Origin: Euleptes europaea
Lineage: Eukaryota; Chordata; Lepidosauria; Squamata; Sphaerodactylidae
Reading direction: 5' to 3'
Length of the DNA stretch: 64,000 nucleotides
Assembly (NCBI RefSeq): GCF_029931775.1
Contig: NC_079323.1
Span: forward strand, 34,180,882 to 34,244,881
The position numbers and the translations under genes are program-made. Below the pieces are notes generated by a model. The model was not told the DNA's origin and searched no databases. It worked only from the letters and a program-made list of their open reading frames with translations. Positions within the stretch are counted from its first letter, which is position 1. Every line of letters starts with the position of its first letter. Positions 1 to 11,559 of the stretch are shown here, one piece after another.

Positions 1-29
1 CCAATGATGTCGGAGGTTCCCCACCCCTG
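1..29 (-). mobile_element. Terminus of a hAT-type DNA transposon (cut by window edge)
   Basis: Read on the minus strand, the last bases form CAGGGGTGGGGAACCT, the kind of terminal inverted repeat seen at hAT ends. The body lies beyond the left edge, so the partner terminus and target duplication cannot be checked. It abuts a second hAT end that follows it. Confidence 0.35.
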
Positions 30-158
30 GGCTACAGCCTCCCCCATCCGGGGTGGGGCAGAGCCGGAAAGGCCAGCGGCTTGGAGGAACAGTGCGTGCC
101 GGCAGAAAGGGCTACGCGTGCCGGAAGTGGCACCCGTGCCATAGGTTCGCCAACACGG
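30..158 (-). mobile_element. End fragment of the same hAT family as the 50.4-51.9 kb element
   Basis: On the minus strand the element starts CCGTGTTGGCGAACCTATGG and runs through a GC-rich segment with repeated GGCACGCGT-like words. The first ~70 bases match the left end of the complete copy at 50358-51866 almost base for base. The putative 8-bp target duplication on this side is gcctagga (159-166); the other copy is not visible, so the element is truncated or interrupted here. Confidence 0.6.
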
Positions 159-169
159 GCCTAGGAGAG

Positions 170-720
170 TCTCTTGAATTGGTCCAACATTGGACCAGAA
201 GATGGCCAAGGGGCCTCCAGTTCGCTCACAGTATCAATGTTGGCAGGGAGGTCATGGCGAAACAACTAGATTTTATCTGCATAATAGACTGCAAAAACCT
301 CACAGCTAATAACCGAATCAGAATTGGATGATCTCTCAGAGAGATGTCAAAGACCTAATTACTGGAGGCTGCATAGTAGTTTTTCTTCGCAGTCTTCATT
401 GCCACTTCATAAGCTTTCATAAGCCTCCTATAAGATAATCTTGTAGCTTCGTTACGAGCCCACCCACCACCAAACTCGCTCTAGCTGTCTAAGCTCCTGT
501 TTTTTATCTTGAAACTCCATGGTTTACCACAGAGCTCAATTAATCCAGGGGCAAAGAGGGCTTCTCAGAGACTATTATCCTGGCCTATAAGAAGTGTTCA
601 AGGAAAGCTATGAATGTTTCATAGCACATACTGAGGTTTTCTTTGAGGTAATCATGCCTTTATCACAAATGCAATGTGCAAATGAAGCCACAAAGAAGTG
701 GCCAGATTAAAATCTGCATA
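170..720 (+). mobile_element. Possible decayed L2-like LINE fragment
   Basis: Short translated stretches resemble the reverse-transcriptase ORF of L2-type LINEs, for example a PWFTTEL-like motif around 519-540. Frames are broken throughout and no ends are visible. This is a weak assignment; ordinary intron sequence (of SENP7) is the alternative. Confidence 0.25.
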
Positions 721-1121
721 TAGAAACCTTGGCTGCCAAAAGACAATATGCATTATATATGTAGGTCTATCATATATGAGATGACTAGTTTTCTGTGAAG
801 ATATATATGTATCTTCTGTGAAGAAACATGCATGTATTTATAATATGTGCAACATTTAAGGTTTTAGAGCTAGAAATTAACTAGGATTCATTTTATCCCT
901 GTTACCAACATGAAAGTAGTTTGTTTGTAGAATATAACTATTGGCATTCTTATCTTCCAAGAACCACTTTACAAAGCTAAAGGCCCCAGAGAGCACAGAA
1001 GTGCAGAGACAGAGTTAACTTCATACGTTAGAGTTCATGTGTTTCTCTTCAACTATTGGCAACAAAAGCAACTGTTCAATCAATAATACTGCTTGAACCA
1101 AACATAATTCAAGTAGGATAG

Positions 1122-1980
1122 TGTCGCGAGAATTTTCGGTCTTGATCATTAGTTTATATTAAAAATATTAGTAATCTATATTAAAAGAGTTTGGGTTGAA
1201 ATTGACCACATACATTATCACCTATAGACCTGACTTTCAGAAAGCAGCTATTAGCGGACATCAGCTCCAAGCAGGACTCTGACCTAAAAGGGTCATAAGT
1301 AATTGCATCGCCAGCAATTAACCACCCAAAGCACATCAGATGCCCCAAAATTTAGACAAGGTTATAAAAACAGACAGCAAATCATTTGTCCACTAAGGGA
1401 AAAGTTGTTTTCAGAACATGGGAACACTGACTGAAGGACAAGCACAATCAGATATCAAAACAGACAGTGAAAAGAATTATTATGGAACAAAAGAATTATT
1501 ATGGAACAATTGTTTCTAAACAATTTAGTCATGATTTGCAGAAAACTCATTTCCTAAGAATGTGACAGGGAGGGGTCATTGGGACCCCCTCTCCTCTCTA
1601 TAAAGGAACAACCCAAAACCCCAGTTCTTTGTCCTTCCACTGAGAGACCACAGACCCTTTGAATGGTTGCCATCTCTGTCTCTCTCTCTGGAAGTGACCC
1701 AGGGGCCTCTGTGTCTGTCAATATGTTTGTTAAGTACTGTCATATATGTTAAATATTGTTTTCTCCTTTGCTTCATATTCTTTTTGTAAGTTCAATAAAA
1801 CTGTTTACTACTTATATTGCTTGAATGCTATTTGAGAATGACTGTGGAAGAATGCTTCTCTGTATGCAAGGTCCTTTTTCTAGCCAAATCTTTCTGGGTT
1901 GCTTTTTGGTAAGTGAAGCAGGCAGGAAGGACCAAACACAACGGACTAGAAGGTGGGGGGCACCAAAGATTCCCGCCACA
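1122..1980 (+). mobile_element. Solo LTR of an endogenous retrovirus-like element
   Basis: An 859-bp block begins TGTCGCGAG and ends CCGCCACA, and is bounded by an exact 5-bp direct repeat gatag (1117-1121 and 1981-1985). A TATA-like ctctctataaa near 1596 and an AATAAA near 1794 fit an LTR read on the plus strand. No internal region or second LTR is present, so this is a solo LTR, a fossil left by LTR-LTR recombination. It sits in what is probably a SENP7 intron. Confidence 0.8.
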
Positions 1981-1985
1981 GATAG

Positions 1986-3540
1986 ATTGTAACAATATTG
2001 TTCTGGATAAACCAGTATTTTTAAAAAGCCTTTAATATATGTAATTACATTTATGATCTATAAAGATAATTGGTCGTTTCCAATATTCTCTCTCTCCGTC
2101 ATATTCTTCAAAACCCAAGACTCCATAATTCTGCCAAGAAACAACCCAGTACTTCCCAAAAGGTCTTTGCAAAATATTGTTCTTTCCTTCATCATCTCTC
2201 ATCTATTATAGTGATGGGCATTTCATTAGCCCATCTTTAAATATGAATCCAAATACATTACATAAATAAGAATATTTATGTAGCTATAAAAATTCAATAA
2301 GACAAGGATATACTATAAAGTGAAGTACATCCCTGAAAAACAGCAGGTAGGGAAATCAACAAAAATAGCCTGATGAGACTTACTGTACCAATACCTGTGT
2401 GCTTAGCATGGGGCATACCAACAGCCAGATCAACGAAACATCAAAGAGTATTGTATTATGCTGACAATGGCTTGATCCAGGGCAAAATTTCCAGTTGCTT
2501 TAGAGCTCTTCCACAAACAGAAATGCAAGAAAGACTGCGGTAACCACTTCTGCTAAGTCAAACTTATTGTTTCTTCATTTGAGTTTCCATTTTCACAAAA
2601 TCCTATGCAACCAATTTCTGGGCACTTCATTATATTGGGAGGAAAACACAAGGAATTGCACAAGATCTTGCACAAATGGAACTGTGCTATGTCTCCTTAC
2701 GTTTCTGCTTGTGCATCACTAGATCAAAGCCAGTGTATTCACAGAAAACCATCCTGGGTTTTGTGTTTTAGAGAATTAATTGGAATATTCGAAAGACGGA
2801 AATATTTACCAACAAAGTTAAAAACAAAAGCGCTGGAAAATGAGCTCAAGGAATTTAACTCACATTAGTTAATAATCACTGCCCATCTGAAATGCACGAA
2901 AATTAAACTGATTTTACAAACATGCTGCATTCATGAGACATAATAAACTGCTTTGTTTAAACTGCAGTTTGTTGCACAAACTCTACCAGATGTATATAAT
3001 TCTTAATTAGCCTGCTGCTTATGTCCTTTCCCACCTCCAATTGGAATCCCCCAGTTTTACTCCAAGCACCCCAGAAATGTCCAGCTGTTGCCTCACCATA
3101 TATGCAGTTTGCTCACGATTAGACAGTTGCCGTGAATAGACAGGGAAAGGATGGGGAAGACTAGGACAGACTCAGATACGAATCATCCGTCAGTTACGCT
3201 GTGTGTCCAATTATTTCAATATACTCCCTAAGCATTACTCCGAAACTCAAAATAGATCTCACAGTCTCATCTGCTATTTTGCCACAGACCGTTTTCTTGT
3301 TGTTGTTTTTTTCCAGAGAGAAAATAAAAGTTTTGGAAGAGGACACTTACTACTTGCTGTATCACTGCCAATAGTTTAGCGGGGGCACGTTCTTGGGAGG
3401 GAGGGCAAGGTATGGCAGTATGTGGGATGTGAACCTCTTTTAGCAATGTTTCATGTGGAGCCATTCCTATTGCACAAGTTGAAAACTTGCCTTTTACATT
3501 GCCCCCCAGGACATTCTGGAGCTGGATAACCCCTAGCAGT
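1986..3540. other. Non-coding stretch, no gene recognised
   Basis: AT-rich sequence probably belonging to a SENP7 intron. The short open frames here show no family resemblance and no usable pair of splice sites in a consistent phase. A frame on the minus strand near 3350-3460 ends at a consensus donor but meets a stop in the required phase. A short poly-G run lies at 3541-3552. Confidence 0.5.
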
Positions 3541-3671
3541 GGGGGGGGGGGGAGGAGACATAGTCTTTAGAAAGCCCCACTGATAACTGAATGCAACAGG
3601 AGTGGCTAGGTTTTACTTCTGCTCTATTTAATCATCTCTTTATGAAGACGAATGAGAAAAAAGATTCTACT

Positions 3672-4070
3672 GATCTAATCGTGCAATACACAAGGGGGGG
3701 GGAGCCGCATAGGAGCTGGCGTGACTCCTATGCTGGCATCCATGTCACTTGTGCCATGCAAACTGGCACAGACAGCAGTGTAGGGCAACTTACACCAGCA
3801 TCCGTATGCCGGCAGCAGCGCAGGGCTCAGGCACTGCCTTCTGATGGCTTTTTCCCAGTGTATGTTTCCGCGCTGGCATCCTGGGGGGGTTACCGGGGGC
3901 AGGGCTACCTTTGGGCAGCTTCCAAACCCCCTTCTGCCTGGAAATGCACCATTTTGAAGGCGGTGAGATATGCCTGCAAAATCATAGCACAGCCCCATGA
4001 AACTCTATGGGTGAGTTTCATGGGGTTTTACTTTTTCCATTTTTAAAATTTTATTTTCCCGGCAGGGAAG
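3672..4070. repeat. GC-rich interspersed repeat, copy A
   Basis: A segment beginning with a G run and gagctggcgtga, with repeated phrases such as gctggcatcc, ccatgcaaactggca and gggcagcttccaaac. The same order of phrases recurs at 8555-8945, so the two are dispersed copies of one ~400-bp family. No terminal repeats or target duplication could be identified and the family was not recognised. Open frames through it are a by-product of its composition. Confidence 0.6.
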
Positions 4071-5879
4071 TCTCTGTGGAGGTGGTGCTGTTGTGCTACT
4101 CCTGGCTGCTGCCTAACTGCCCCACCTTCAGGAATGGGCTGTAATTGGGATTCAGATATCGCAACAAGCAACAGTAAACAAAATAGGTACAAATTATGGT
4201 TTAGAATCCCCATTTAAAGTTTACCATCAAACTATAGTTTGTTGGGCATCCTGCATTTGGATGTCACAGCAAACTGGAGTTTCATCAGCTGTGGTTTATC
4301 ATGCTATCTGAATGCAGCCAAACCAAAAAGGAATACACTTCTGGTAAGAGTGAATTAGAAACAAGACTCCATCACATGACACATCGGGCAATTGCTTCTA
4401 CTCATTGTAGTCTAATGAAAGTTTTTCAAACTTTGTTCAGATTAGAACATATAATGCAATCATTTTCTACCATCCTATAATTTGTTAAAGGACTGTTTGA
4501 TCTTTACTAAATAACCAGTCATATCTATGACTGAGGACACAGCTCAGGCTAGTGCCCATTGTGGAAGTTCTGCTGGAATCATTGGAACTTCAAGAAAGGT
4601 GCTAGACATACAGCATGCATTCCAGCGTTTGCACCAATCATAGCTTCATGAACCACTACAAACATAATGTTGATTTAACGGACTGGATCCATAGTTTATG
4701 TCCTGCTAATGGTGGAGGCTTCTACCAGTGCAAGGAGCTTTGCTTTGGAGGAAGAGTGTGTTTCGCTGGTGAAAGGTTCCTATGCCAGAAAATGGCTCCT
4801 TCGAGTTAGAGGAAGGCTCTGCCTTTAATAGAACAGAAATACTGGATCCAATCCAATTTTTCTATGAATTTATACTAACACTAGATTACCATGCAGCCAT
4901 GTCTTGTGAGGCTAAGCTCAACTATATTCCCGTATACATCTCTTACAGATCACCACCTGCAGCTGCCTCATGTTCCATAAGAATCCATGGGCCAAACAAT
5001 AACAGCAAGACCACACAGAGACACATTCTCAACTGATAATCCACAATTGTTAAATTCCCATCCCCCAGAAATCCATCAAAGAATATGCTCTAATAATGCT
5101 GTCGAAGTATCAGCAAGATTTTCTTCTTCAGACCAATTTTCAACAGGTGGGGTTAAACTCATATGAACTCATTTATTTTAGGATACAGCACTTTACTGGA
5201 TTATTTACTAGGTTAAGTGGGCATTTTTCAAATTGGAACCCATCTCAAGACATGCAAGGGTAGAAAACAAAACTGTATCTATCTATCTTATCTATAACTT
5301 ATCTATCTATACCTTAGATATCTTCCAAAGCTTTGAAAAATTGCAAGCACTATGTATTCATAGGTTAGCAACCAATTAAAAATCTCAGTTGACTAATCAT
5401 GTATTTTTGTCAGTTAAGAGGTTGACCAATTAAATCTGCGTAAATACATAGCAGTAAAAAAATTGTTTTGAAGGGAAAAGCATACTTTTTTGTTTTTAAA
5501 TAATGCACATGTAGATTCCTGCAAGTATCAGCTTAAAGTGGTATTCCTTTCTGTGAGAGGGAAATCCTCTCCTAAGATAATGATTGTCATATGCAGTTTT
5601 TATAAGCCCGTGTGCTAAAATAATTTTAAACACTGGAAACCTGCTGCTTGAATACATTTGACAAAAATACTTTTTAATTATTGCATTACACAAATTACTT
5701 GATAAAAATAACTGTTCTTGTTCAAAACTTCCACTGCTTACCCAAATGCTGCTCCTTCATAATTTATGTGACATTTCTCGAAGTGTCTTTTCCTGTTCCG
5801 GTTTGCGTGATACGAATTATTTCTAGTTTCCAACTTCCACTGAAATGGATCATAGGGGGAAGAATTGAATAGAAAAATA
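4071..5879. other. Non-coding stretch with a simple repeat
   Basis: No exon was recognised. A degenerate (TATC)n microsatellite lies at about 5273-5320. The 4690-4860 part (gaggcttctaccagtgc, aggaaggctctgcc) vaguely resembles the palindromic repeat at 61.85-61.98 kb, but too weakly to define a copy. Confidence 0.4.
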
Positions 5880-6010
5880 GTTAAAGATGTGAAAAGGTTC
5901 CCTTTAGTTACCGTGGCTAGTAGCCACTAATGAACCTACCCTCCATGAATTTGTCTAACTCCCTTTTAAAGCCATCTATGCTTGTGGACATCACTATATC
6001 CTTCTGATAT
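5880..6010 (-). mobile_element. CR1-like LINE 3' fragment
   Basis: The wording ggctagtagccactaatg ... tgaatttgtctaactccctt ttaaagccatctatg is the reverse complement of the characteristic CR1 3' region seen widely in sauropsids. It is short and diverged, with the 3' tail not resolved. Confidence 0.6.
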
Positions 6011-6701
6011 CATCTTCTATTTTTTGTACCTTTCAGGCAGCAAAAATTAAGATAGATGTGCTGAGGTAGTATAGAGTGCAACAGTTTGCATCCTCTCTCT
6101 CAAATATTGTGTATATTTACAATTTTGCTTGTAGAAAACTAAGGCACTGACACTCTTACATCCATAAAAAGGCCCGTTATAATTTTATAGGTTATAATAG
6201 ATGATGCATTTTCTGTTGTTGAAGTACCAAATTAATTTGATAGGAAATTATTGCATATATTTCAATTTTCCCAAATAGTTCCCTTTTTTTCCTGGGAAAA
6301 AGGAAGACCCATCTACCACTGTGCCTGCCATGAAAGCTCAATGGGTGACCAGGGGTCAGTTACCTTCACAGTGTTGTTACTGTGAGGACAAAATGGAAGA
6401 AGGGAAAACAATGTTTTAAGTCACACTGCATGTCCACTTGGAGAAGAAAAAACAAACATACATACAAGAAAGGCAACGTGACCAAACAACTGCTTTTCAC
6501 AATATTTAAAACAGGCAAATGTCAATTCCACAAGATGTCATTTAAAGACACAATTTATCATACCGAACAGTCTTTACTGTTTAAAGAAATTACATATTTT
6601 TCCTTCACATAAAATAAAATGAAAATTACGTTTATTGTTTTTAAAAGAAATAAAAAACCAATACCAGCATGTAGAATCAATAGCAAGTAGCTTCTCTTTA
6701 C

Positions 6702-6809
6702 CTCTTTTAAAGGGTAGTCCCACTGGTGGGCATCTCTGAGTCTGGACAAAGGGGACTGAATATGGATTTCATCTGGTTGTGCATTGGCTTTCTTCTTTGG
6801 TATTCGAAA
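6702..6809 (-). CDS. SENP7: SENP7 coding exon (SUMO-specific protease 7), N-terminal region
   Basis: A 108-bp minus-strand exon lies between a clear acceptor (TTATTTCAG) and a donor (GTAAAG) and encodes 36 residues in phase 0. The core PDEIHIQSPLSRLR aligns with the human SENP7 N-terminus (PEDVHVQSPLSKFR), and the residues around it (NAQ before, QWDYPLKE after) also fit. SENP7 removes SUMO-2/3 chains in the nucleus; the C-terminal cysteine protease domain is not in this window and should lie beyond the left edge. Support from context is good: human SENP7 is the minus-strand neighbour of FAM172BP-TRMT10C-PCNP-ZBTB11. The next downstream exon was not found, consistent with long introns in this gene. 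Confidence 0.72.
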
Positions 6810-8554
6810 CTGAAATAAGAGTTTACATTCACTTTTGTTATACACACACACACACACAAAAGGGAAACACTATCTATCTTCAAACACTGAAATACAGATT
6901 TTTAAAAGGTTGATGTTGGAACCAACTGGCTGGCATTATAATGTTCACATTAAAGGGCTGTAAACAATAAAAGTACACGCATTTATTAACAATGATATAT
7001 GAAACAATATTTAATATTTGTAGATTTTTAAACTAACAACCATATGGCCTTCCTCAATATCTTTCCTGCGCTGATTCACTGGGGCATCTGACAAGACCTG
7101 AGAACAAAGTCCAAGACTACAGTTACATGGGAAGCAGCAAGTGTTGTGGGAACAAACAGGAATGGCGTACACGTTCCCCATCCTCTGCCATTGCCTGCTG
7201 CCTTTTTTCTCCATCAAGAAAGCAACTCCAATTCCTCCCTTACAGCCCAGATCCCCACCCCTTCCCTCACTTTCACTTTCCCTGCTGAGGCTTTAACAGG
7301 TGAGGGTGTGAAATGGTGCATAGTGGCAAGCTGCCCTATGCTGTCTTGAAGCCTGAGGGTGGGTTCTTCAGGCAGACATTCCACCTGCAACTCCCCCTTT
7401 TTAACAAGATCAAAGGGGTTTTTTTTACCTGGTTTAAAGGGGGAGGCCCCAAGAAGCTCATGAGTCATGCTCAAAATGAGCACAATGTTATGTGAACATC
7501 CTCATTTAATTTAGGAGCTTCTTGTGTTCCTGGGGGGGGGGATATCCATATGGAAACAGCCCAAGTGCTAAAAAAGGTTTCTGCTTTCTGTGTTTCCTCA
7601 CAGTGCCACAGAATAGTTACATTTTGTACACATTCCATCCCTACATCTACAGACTCTTCCAGAAAAACTTTCTTATACTGTTAACAGTATAACAATATTG
7701 CTGCCCCAAAGCTGCTTTTCAGGAACTCAGAACACACTTGTAACCAAAACAGAGCAGCTCCGTAATAATCAGAAACAGGAAAAACTGTGATCGAAATGAA
7801 GAGCACGCAATCAGGGCAGAAGTGAAACCGAACATTAAAGGTTTCAGAGAAAAGAGAAAGGCAGTGAACTATGCATAACAACAGCTGGGATAACTCATTA
7901 AAGGAATCTTAGCAATGTCAACAGAAATAAAAGAATAAATTTTTGGAAATGTGAAAAAAACATGATTTAGGGAAAAGTCAGCAAAGAGAACAAGGGATAG
8001 AGTAAAAAATGACACAGACTACAAACCTAATTTAAAGTAAAAAAAAACCAAGAAAACCTCCAAAGAATGGATGGCACAATGGGCAACACTGAAAACCAGA
8101 TAGGAGAATGGAGATTTCAACAAATTCTATATTGTTCATGTAATTTTAGAATATATTTAGGTGGTCCTAGCAAAATAGCAAAAAAAAGCCCCTCAAAGGA
8201 GGAAAAAGAGGAGAAGCAGAGAGATAATTGTGAATATATAACCAGTGAGAATTAAAATCTTGCTGTTTTGGAGTATCCAGATCGTGTACTTTTTCTAAGA
8301 ATGGGGGTTATCGCACTTTGTATTCCCAGCAATGTTTTTACAACATTTCAAACTCTTAATACATCGCTTTAAAAGGGTTTTTAGATACCACGGCTTATAA
8401 ATGGTTGGAAGACGTCTTCACAGCTAAAGGGGCCAAACAAAGTACGAACAGTATTTTTTATAACATTTTCAAACTCTTAATACATTGCTGGGAATACTAG
8501 TGCGGTAACAGCCAATGTTGTGTGTATAATATTACTACTTACTGTGCAGTCTTG
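6810..8554. other. SENP7 intron, nothing else recognised
   Basis: No further exon was recognised. A (CA)n tract lies at 6842-6858. Two similar ~40-bp blocks containing caaactcttaatacat occur at about 8336-8376 and 8452-8490, a short local direct repeat of unknown origin. Confidence 0.4.
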
Positions 8555-8945
8555 AAGGGGGGGGGAGAATGCTCTTAGGAGCTGGTGTGATCCCCACGCC
8601 GGCATCCGTGCCACTTGCTCCATGCAAACTGGCATGTACGCCAGCATAGGGCCACTTACACCGCCACTTACACCCTGGACCGCAGCAGGCAGTGTGGCCC
8701 TTGGACACTGGCGAGGCTTCCCACTGGCATTCTCCAGGCGGAAATTCCTGTGCCAGTGTCCTGGGAGCCATTCCTGGAGCATTTTGGGGGGCGGAGCTGC
8801 CGTTAGGCAGCTTTCAAACTCCGTTCATGCTGGGAACACCCCCAATGCAACGGTGTGCTGCGCCACCATTTTTGGTGGCACAGCTTTGCTGTTTGCAATG
8901 GGGCCTTCCCCCCCTTTCCTTTAATTTTATGTTTAAAAAGGGGGG
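8555..8945. repeat. GC-rich interspersed repeat, copy B
   Basis: Same family as 3672-4070: G run, gagctggtgtgatccc, ggcatccgtgccacttg, ccatgcaaactggcat, cttacacc, tgtcctggga and gcagctttcaaact occur in the same order. Overlapping open frames on both strands come from its low-stop GC-rich composition and are not treated as genes. Confidence 0.6.
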
Positions 8946-9015
8946 GGTTGTGTCTGCAGAAGAAAATTATGAACTGAACCCCACAAAAAATGGATACAAA
9001 CCAAGGAAAGCTTAC

Positions 9016-9059
9016 TTTAAGTTGACCTGCATTTTTTCCATACGCTTCCATGGCTGTTG
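9016..9059 (-). CDS. SENP7: Candidate SENP7 start-codon exon (tentative)
   Basis: A 44-bp minus-strand interval lies between a good acceptor (TGTCTTTTAG) and donor (GTAAGC). Read in the phase required by the exon at 6702-6809 it contains an ATG followed by EAYGKNAGQLK and joins that exon without a stop. It does not visibly match the human SENP7 N-terminus, so it may be a chance pair of splice sites. If right, the CpG-island exon upstream would be non-coding. Confidence 0.25.
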
Positions 9060-9525
9060 CTAAAAGACACAAGAGATAAAATAGCAGCATTTTGCATCAT
9101 GCTATAATTAGCATTTTCAAAAGCAGGAAATTAAGTTTCACAGTACCCTTAGAAGATAAGTATTTCTAAAATGCTAAAGGTATGCACATCTCTCATGAAT
9201 AGGAAGGCTTCGCTGACAATTGCTTCCTAAATCTGCATATAGCTCCAAGGTAACTGCTATTGTTCATAAGGTTGTCAAAACATAGGGAAGGCATACTAAT
9301 TAGGCTCCTATTACTTTTTGCTATTTTCAGGGCATTATCTGATCACAAACAGGTCTATATAATTCTTTGTTTGGTGAAGTTCTAAATTAAATAGAGATGC
9401 AGATTAGAATATCAACCCATTTAACCTTATAGAAAGGTCCAGATAAGAACAACAACAACCTTTTTCTTTCTTAGGTAGAATTTGGCAAAGAAAGAAAGCA
9501 AAAGTCCCAGGTCTCTTTAATTTGT

Positions 9526-10230
9526 ATGGATCTTTTTCTATTATGGATCTTTTTCTATTATGGATTCAGATTGACAGTATTTATACAGATACAGTGCAGA
9601 AGTAATGCCATCAAATCTTCTAACTATAGCTTCGGATCTATTATGTTTTTACAGTCCATGCAATTAGTTCAGTTTACACTTACAGGTTTTAATGGACATA
9701 GAAAGGAATTTAATGGACATAGAAAGGAATTACTTTGTACAGGATTGCACTGCAATTCCTCTTGATGTAGTATGTTACTGTATAATGAATGCTTCTACAA
9801 GGAGTTTTGGCAAGAAATATGCTGCCCCTGTCTGTGGGATTACACTGTGAGTTCTAACATTAATAATCTAATGCTTGTTCTCTGTGAATGAATCTTTCTG
9901 TTTAGTACAGGTTAGGAACTAGTTTTGTAGCAATTCAACTTATATACATCTATTAAACAAAAAGGTAGTCTTTCAGTTGAGAAATGACAACCGTGCTATA
10001 CAAAAAAGATGTTTGCCTTCTCCTTGAACACTTTGTTACCAAGACATAAATTCAACCGATTACCCCCACACACATACACAATTTGTTATCAGTGTTAAGC
10101 TATGTAAAGAATGTTTCTACACTGAGTTTTGAGAAGAAATATGCTGCCCCTGTCTATGGGATTCCACTGGGAGCTCCAGCAATTAATAACCTAATGCCTG
10201 TTCTCTGTGAACGAATCTATTACTGTAATA
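9526..10230. repeat. Local duplications in SENP7 intron 1
   Basis: A 20-bp tandem duplication (atggatctttttctattatg) lies at about 9526-9565, and a 16-bp one (aatggacatagaaagg) at about 9690-9726. A longer diverged pair starts gcttctacaaggagttttgg near 9792 and gtttctacactgagttttg near 10111. It shares gaagaaatatgctgcccctgtct and the following ~70 bp, so a ~130-bp segment was duplicated ~320 bp apart. Confidence 0.55.
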
Positions 10231-10370
10231 AGTTTTCATCTTCCCTTTTCTCCAAGGAGCTAAGAGTGGTTGAGAGAGTGAGTAGCCCAAGATCACTGAG
10301 CAAGTTCCATAGCAGAGGAGGGATCTGAACCTGAATCCTAGTCCGACACTCTAACCAACACACAATAGCC
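10230..10370 (-). mobile_element. Old tRNA-type SINE relic
   Basis: The words agtagcccaagatcactgag, ggagggatctgaacctgaatcc and gacactctaaccaacaca are the reverse complement of the tRNA-headed SINEs common in this window. The relic is diverged and its ends are not resolvable. Confidence 0.5.
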
Positions 10371-10435
10371 TGTCAGCTGAACCTGTCACAAAATACATAT
10401 GCAGATTACAATACTGTGTAGTACAGATTAGTAAA

Positions 10436-10675
10436 CACTTGTGTGTGTGTAAAGTGCCGACAAGTTGCAGCTGACTAAAGGTGACCCCGTAGGGTTTTCA
10501 AGGCAAGAGATGTTCAAAGGTGGTTTTGCCATTGTTTGCCTCCATGTGGGCTCAGAGAACTCTGACCGGCCCAAGGTCACCCAGCAGGCTTCATGTGGAG
10601 GAGTGAGAACCGAGCCTGGTTCTCCAGATTAGAGTCTGCCACTCTTAACCACTATGCCACGCTGGCTCTCTAGTA
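10436..10675 (-). mobile_element. Sauria-type SINE: tRNA head plus BovB-like tail
   Basis: On the minus strand it begins gccagcgtggcatagtggtt (box A region), then ggttctcactcc (box B region), and ends with a tail ggggtcacc...cttgtcggcacttt and (CA)n. The tail is the same as that on the 5S-headed SINEs and BovB LINE ends here. Imperfect flanking repeats (tagtaaacactt and tagtaagcactt) look like the target duplication. Confidence 0.8.
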
Positions 10676-11169
10676 AGCACTTAGTGCTAATAAACAACTT
10701 TATCAGTTGTAATTAGGATAGCAGAGCTTGGATTTTTCTACACCCTTTTAATGCACACTTCATGAAAAATACATATATTTATCCTTACTAACAACTGTAA
10801 GAAGTAGGGTACAGCAGCTTTGGGGGGGGTTTCATGAAGAATAAAAATATATAGCATAGTGTCAATAATCATGTGGAGAAGAGAACAGAAGCTATGTGTA
10901 ATCACAAAACACAGCTCCTTATCATCCACTCAAAGGGTTTCAAATTTTCTTCTACTAGGAATTTAACCATTGATCACCATGCAGAAATTAAATAGCTTTT
11001 CCTAGGATGGAGATGGTTGTCATGTAAACTTCATCTGCTAAATGCCTCTGCCAGAGAAATAAATCAATGAATGCCCTAATCCTGCAGAAACACGGCAAAT
11101 ACTGGAATGAACTTCTGTTTGGGTCCAAAGTACCCCTGGACTGCTTTTCATCATCACAATGTTTCTTGT

Positions 11170-11475
11170 AGAGCACAACGGCCATTTATGCATGGGAGGC
11201 TTTGCCGCTCTCTAGATGCACATGTAGAATGCATTGGGGGGGAAATGTGCATCCAGAGAGCGGCAAATCCAAGGCAAAACCTCCCATGCATAAATGGCCA
11301 ATAAGCCCCCATGCAGTTTTGAGAATTAGGATGGGGGAAATGTGCGTCCAGAGAGTGGCCAATCCAAGGCAAAACCTCCCATGAGTAAATGGCCAATAAG
11401 CCCCCATGCGGTTTTTTGAGAATTAGGATGGGGGAAATGTGCACCCAGAGAGTGGCAAATCCAAGCCCAAGCCTC
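11170..11475. repeat. Palindromic repeat with ~95-bp tandem units
   Basis: The block opens ggccatttatgcatgggagg...gccgctctctagatgcac and is answered downstream by its reverse complement, giving a fold-back of roughly 50-bp arms. A unit of about 95 bp (aataagcccccatgc ... ccatgagtaaatggcc) is then repeated to the edge of the CpG island at 11.56 kb. The same family occurs at 31.02-31.69 kb beside the PCNP promoter. It is probably a non-autonomous DNA element; superfamily not determined. Confidence 0.6.
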
Positions 11476-11559
11476 CCGTGCGTTCCCTCCCCAAGTAAAC
11501 ACGCTCAGGTGGCTTATCTCGCCTTCCTCTTCTCCCCCCCCCTCAATCAACGAAGGCAA

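Noticed and set aside
3267-3464. Minus-strand frame ending at a good donor (GTAAGT), considered as a SENP7 exon
   Set aside because: The phase required to follow the exon at 6702-6809 meets a stop, and similarity to SENP7 was unconvincing.
7011-7110. Minus-strand stretch after a TTCTCAG acceptor, considered as a SENP7 exon
   Set aside because: It has no good donor in a consistent phase and no visible similarity to SENP7.
8622-9090. Overlapping frames of 95-123 codons on both strands
   Set aside because: They fall in GC-rich repeat copy B, and the equivalent frames are not kept in copy A.
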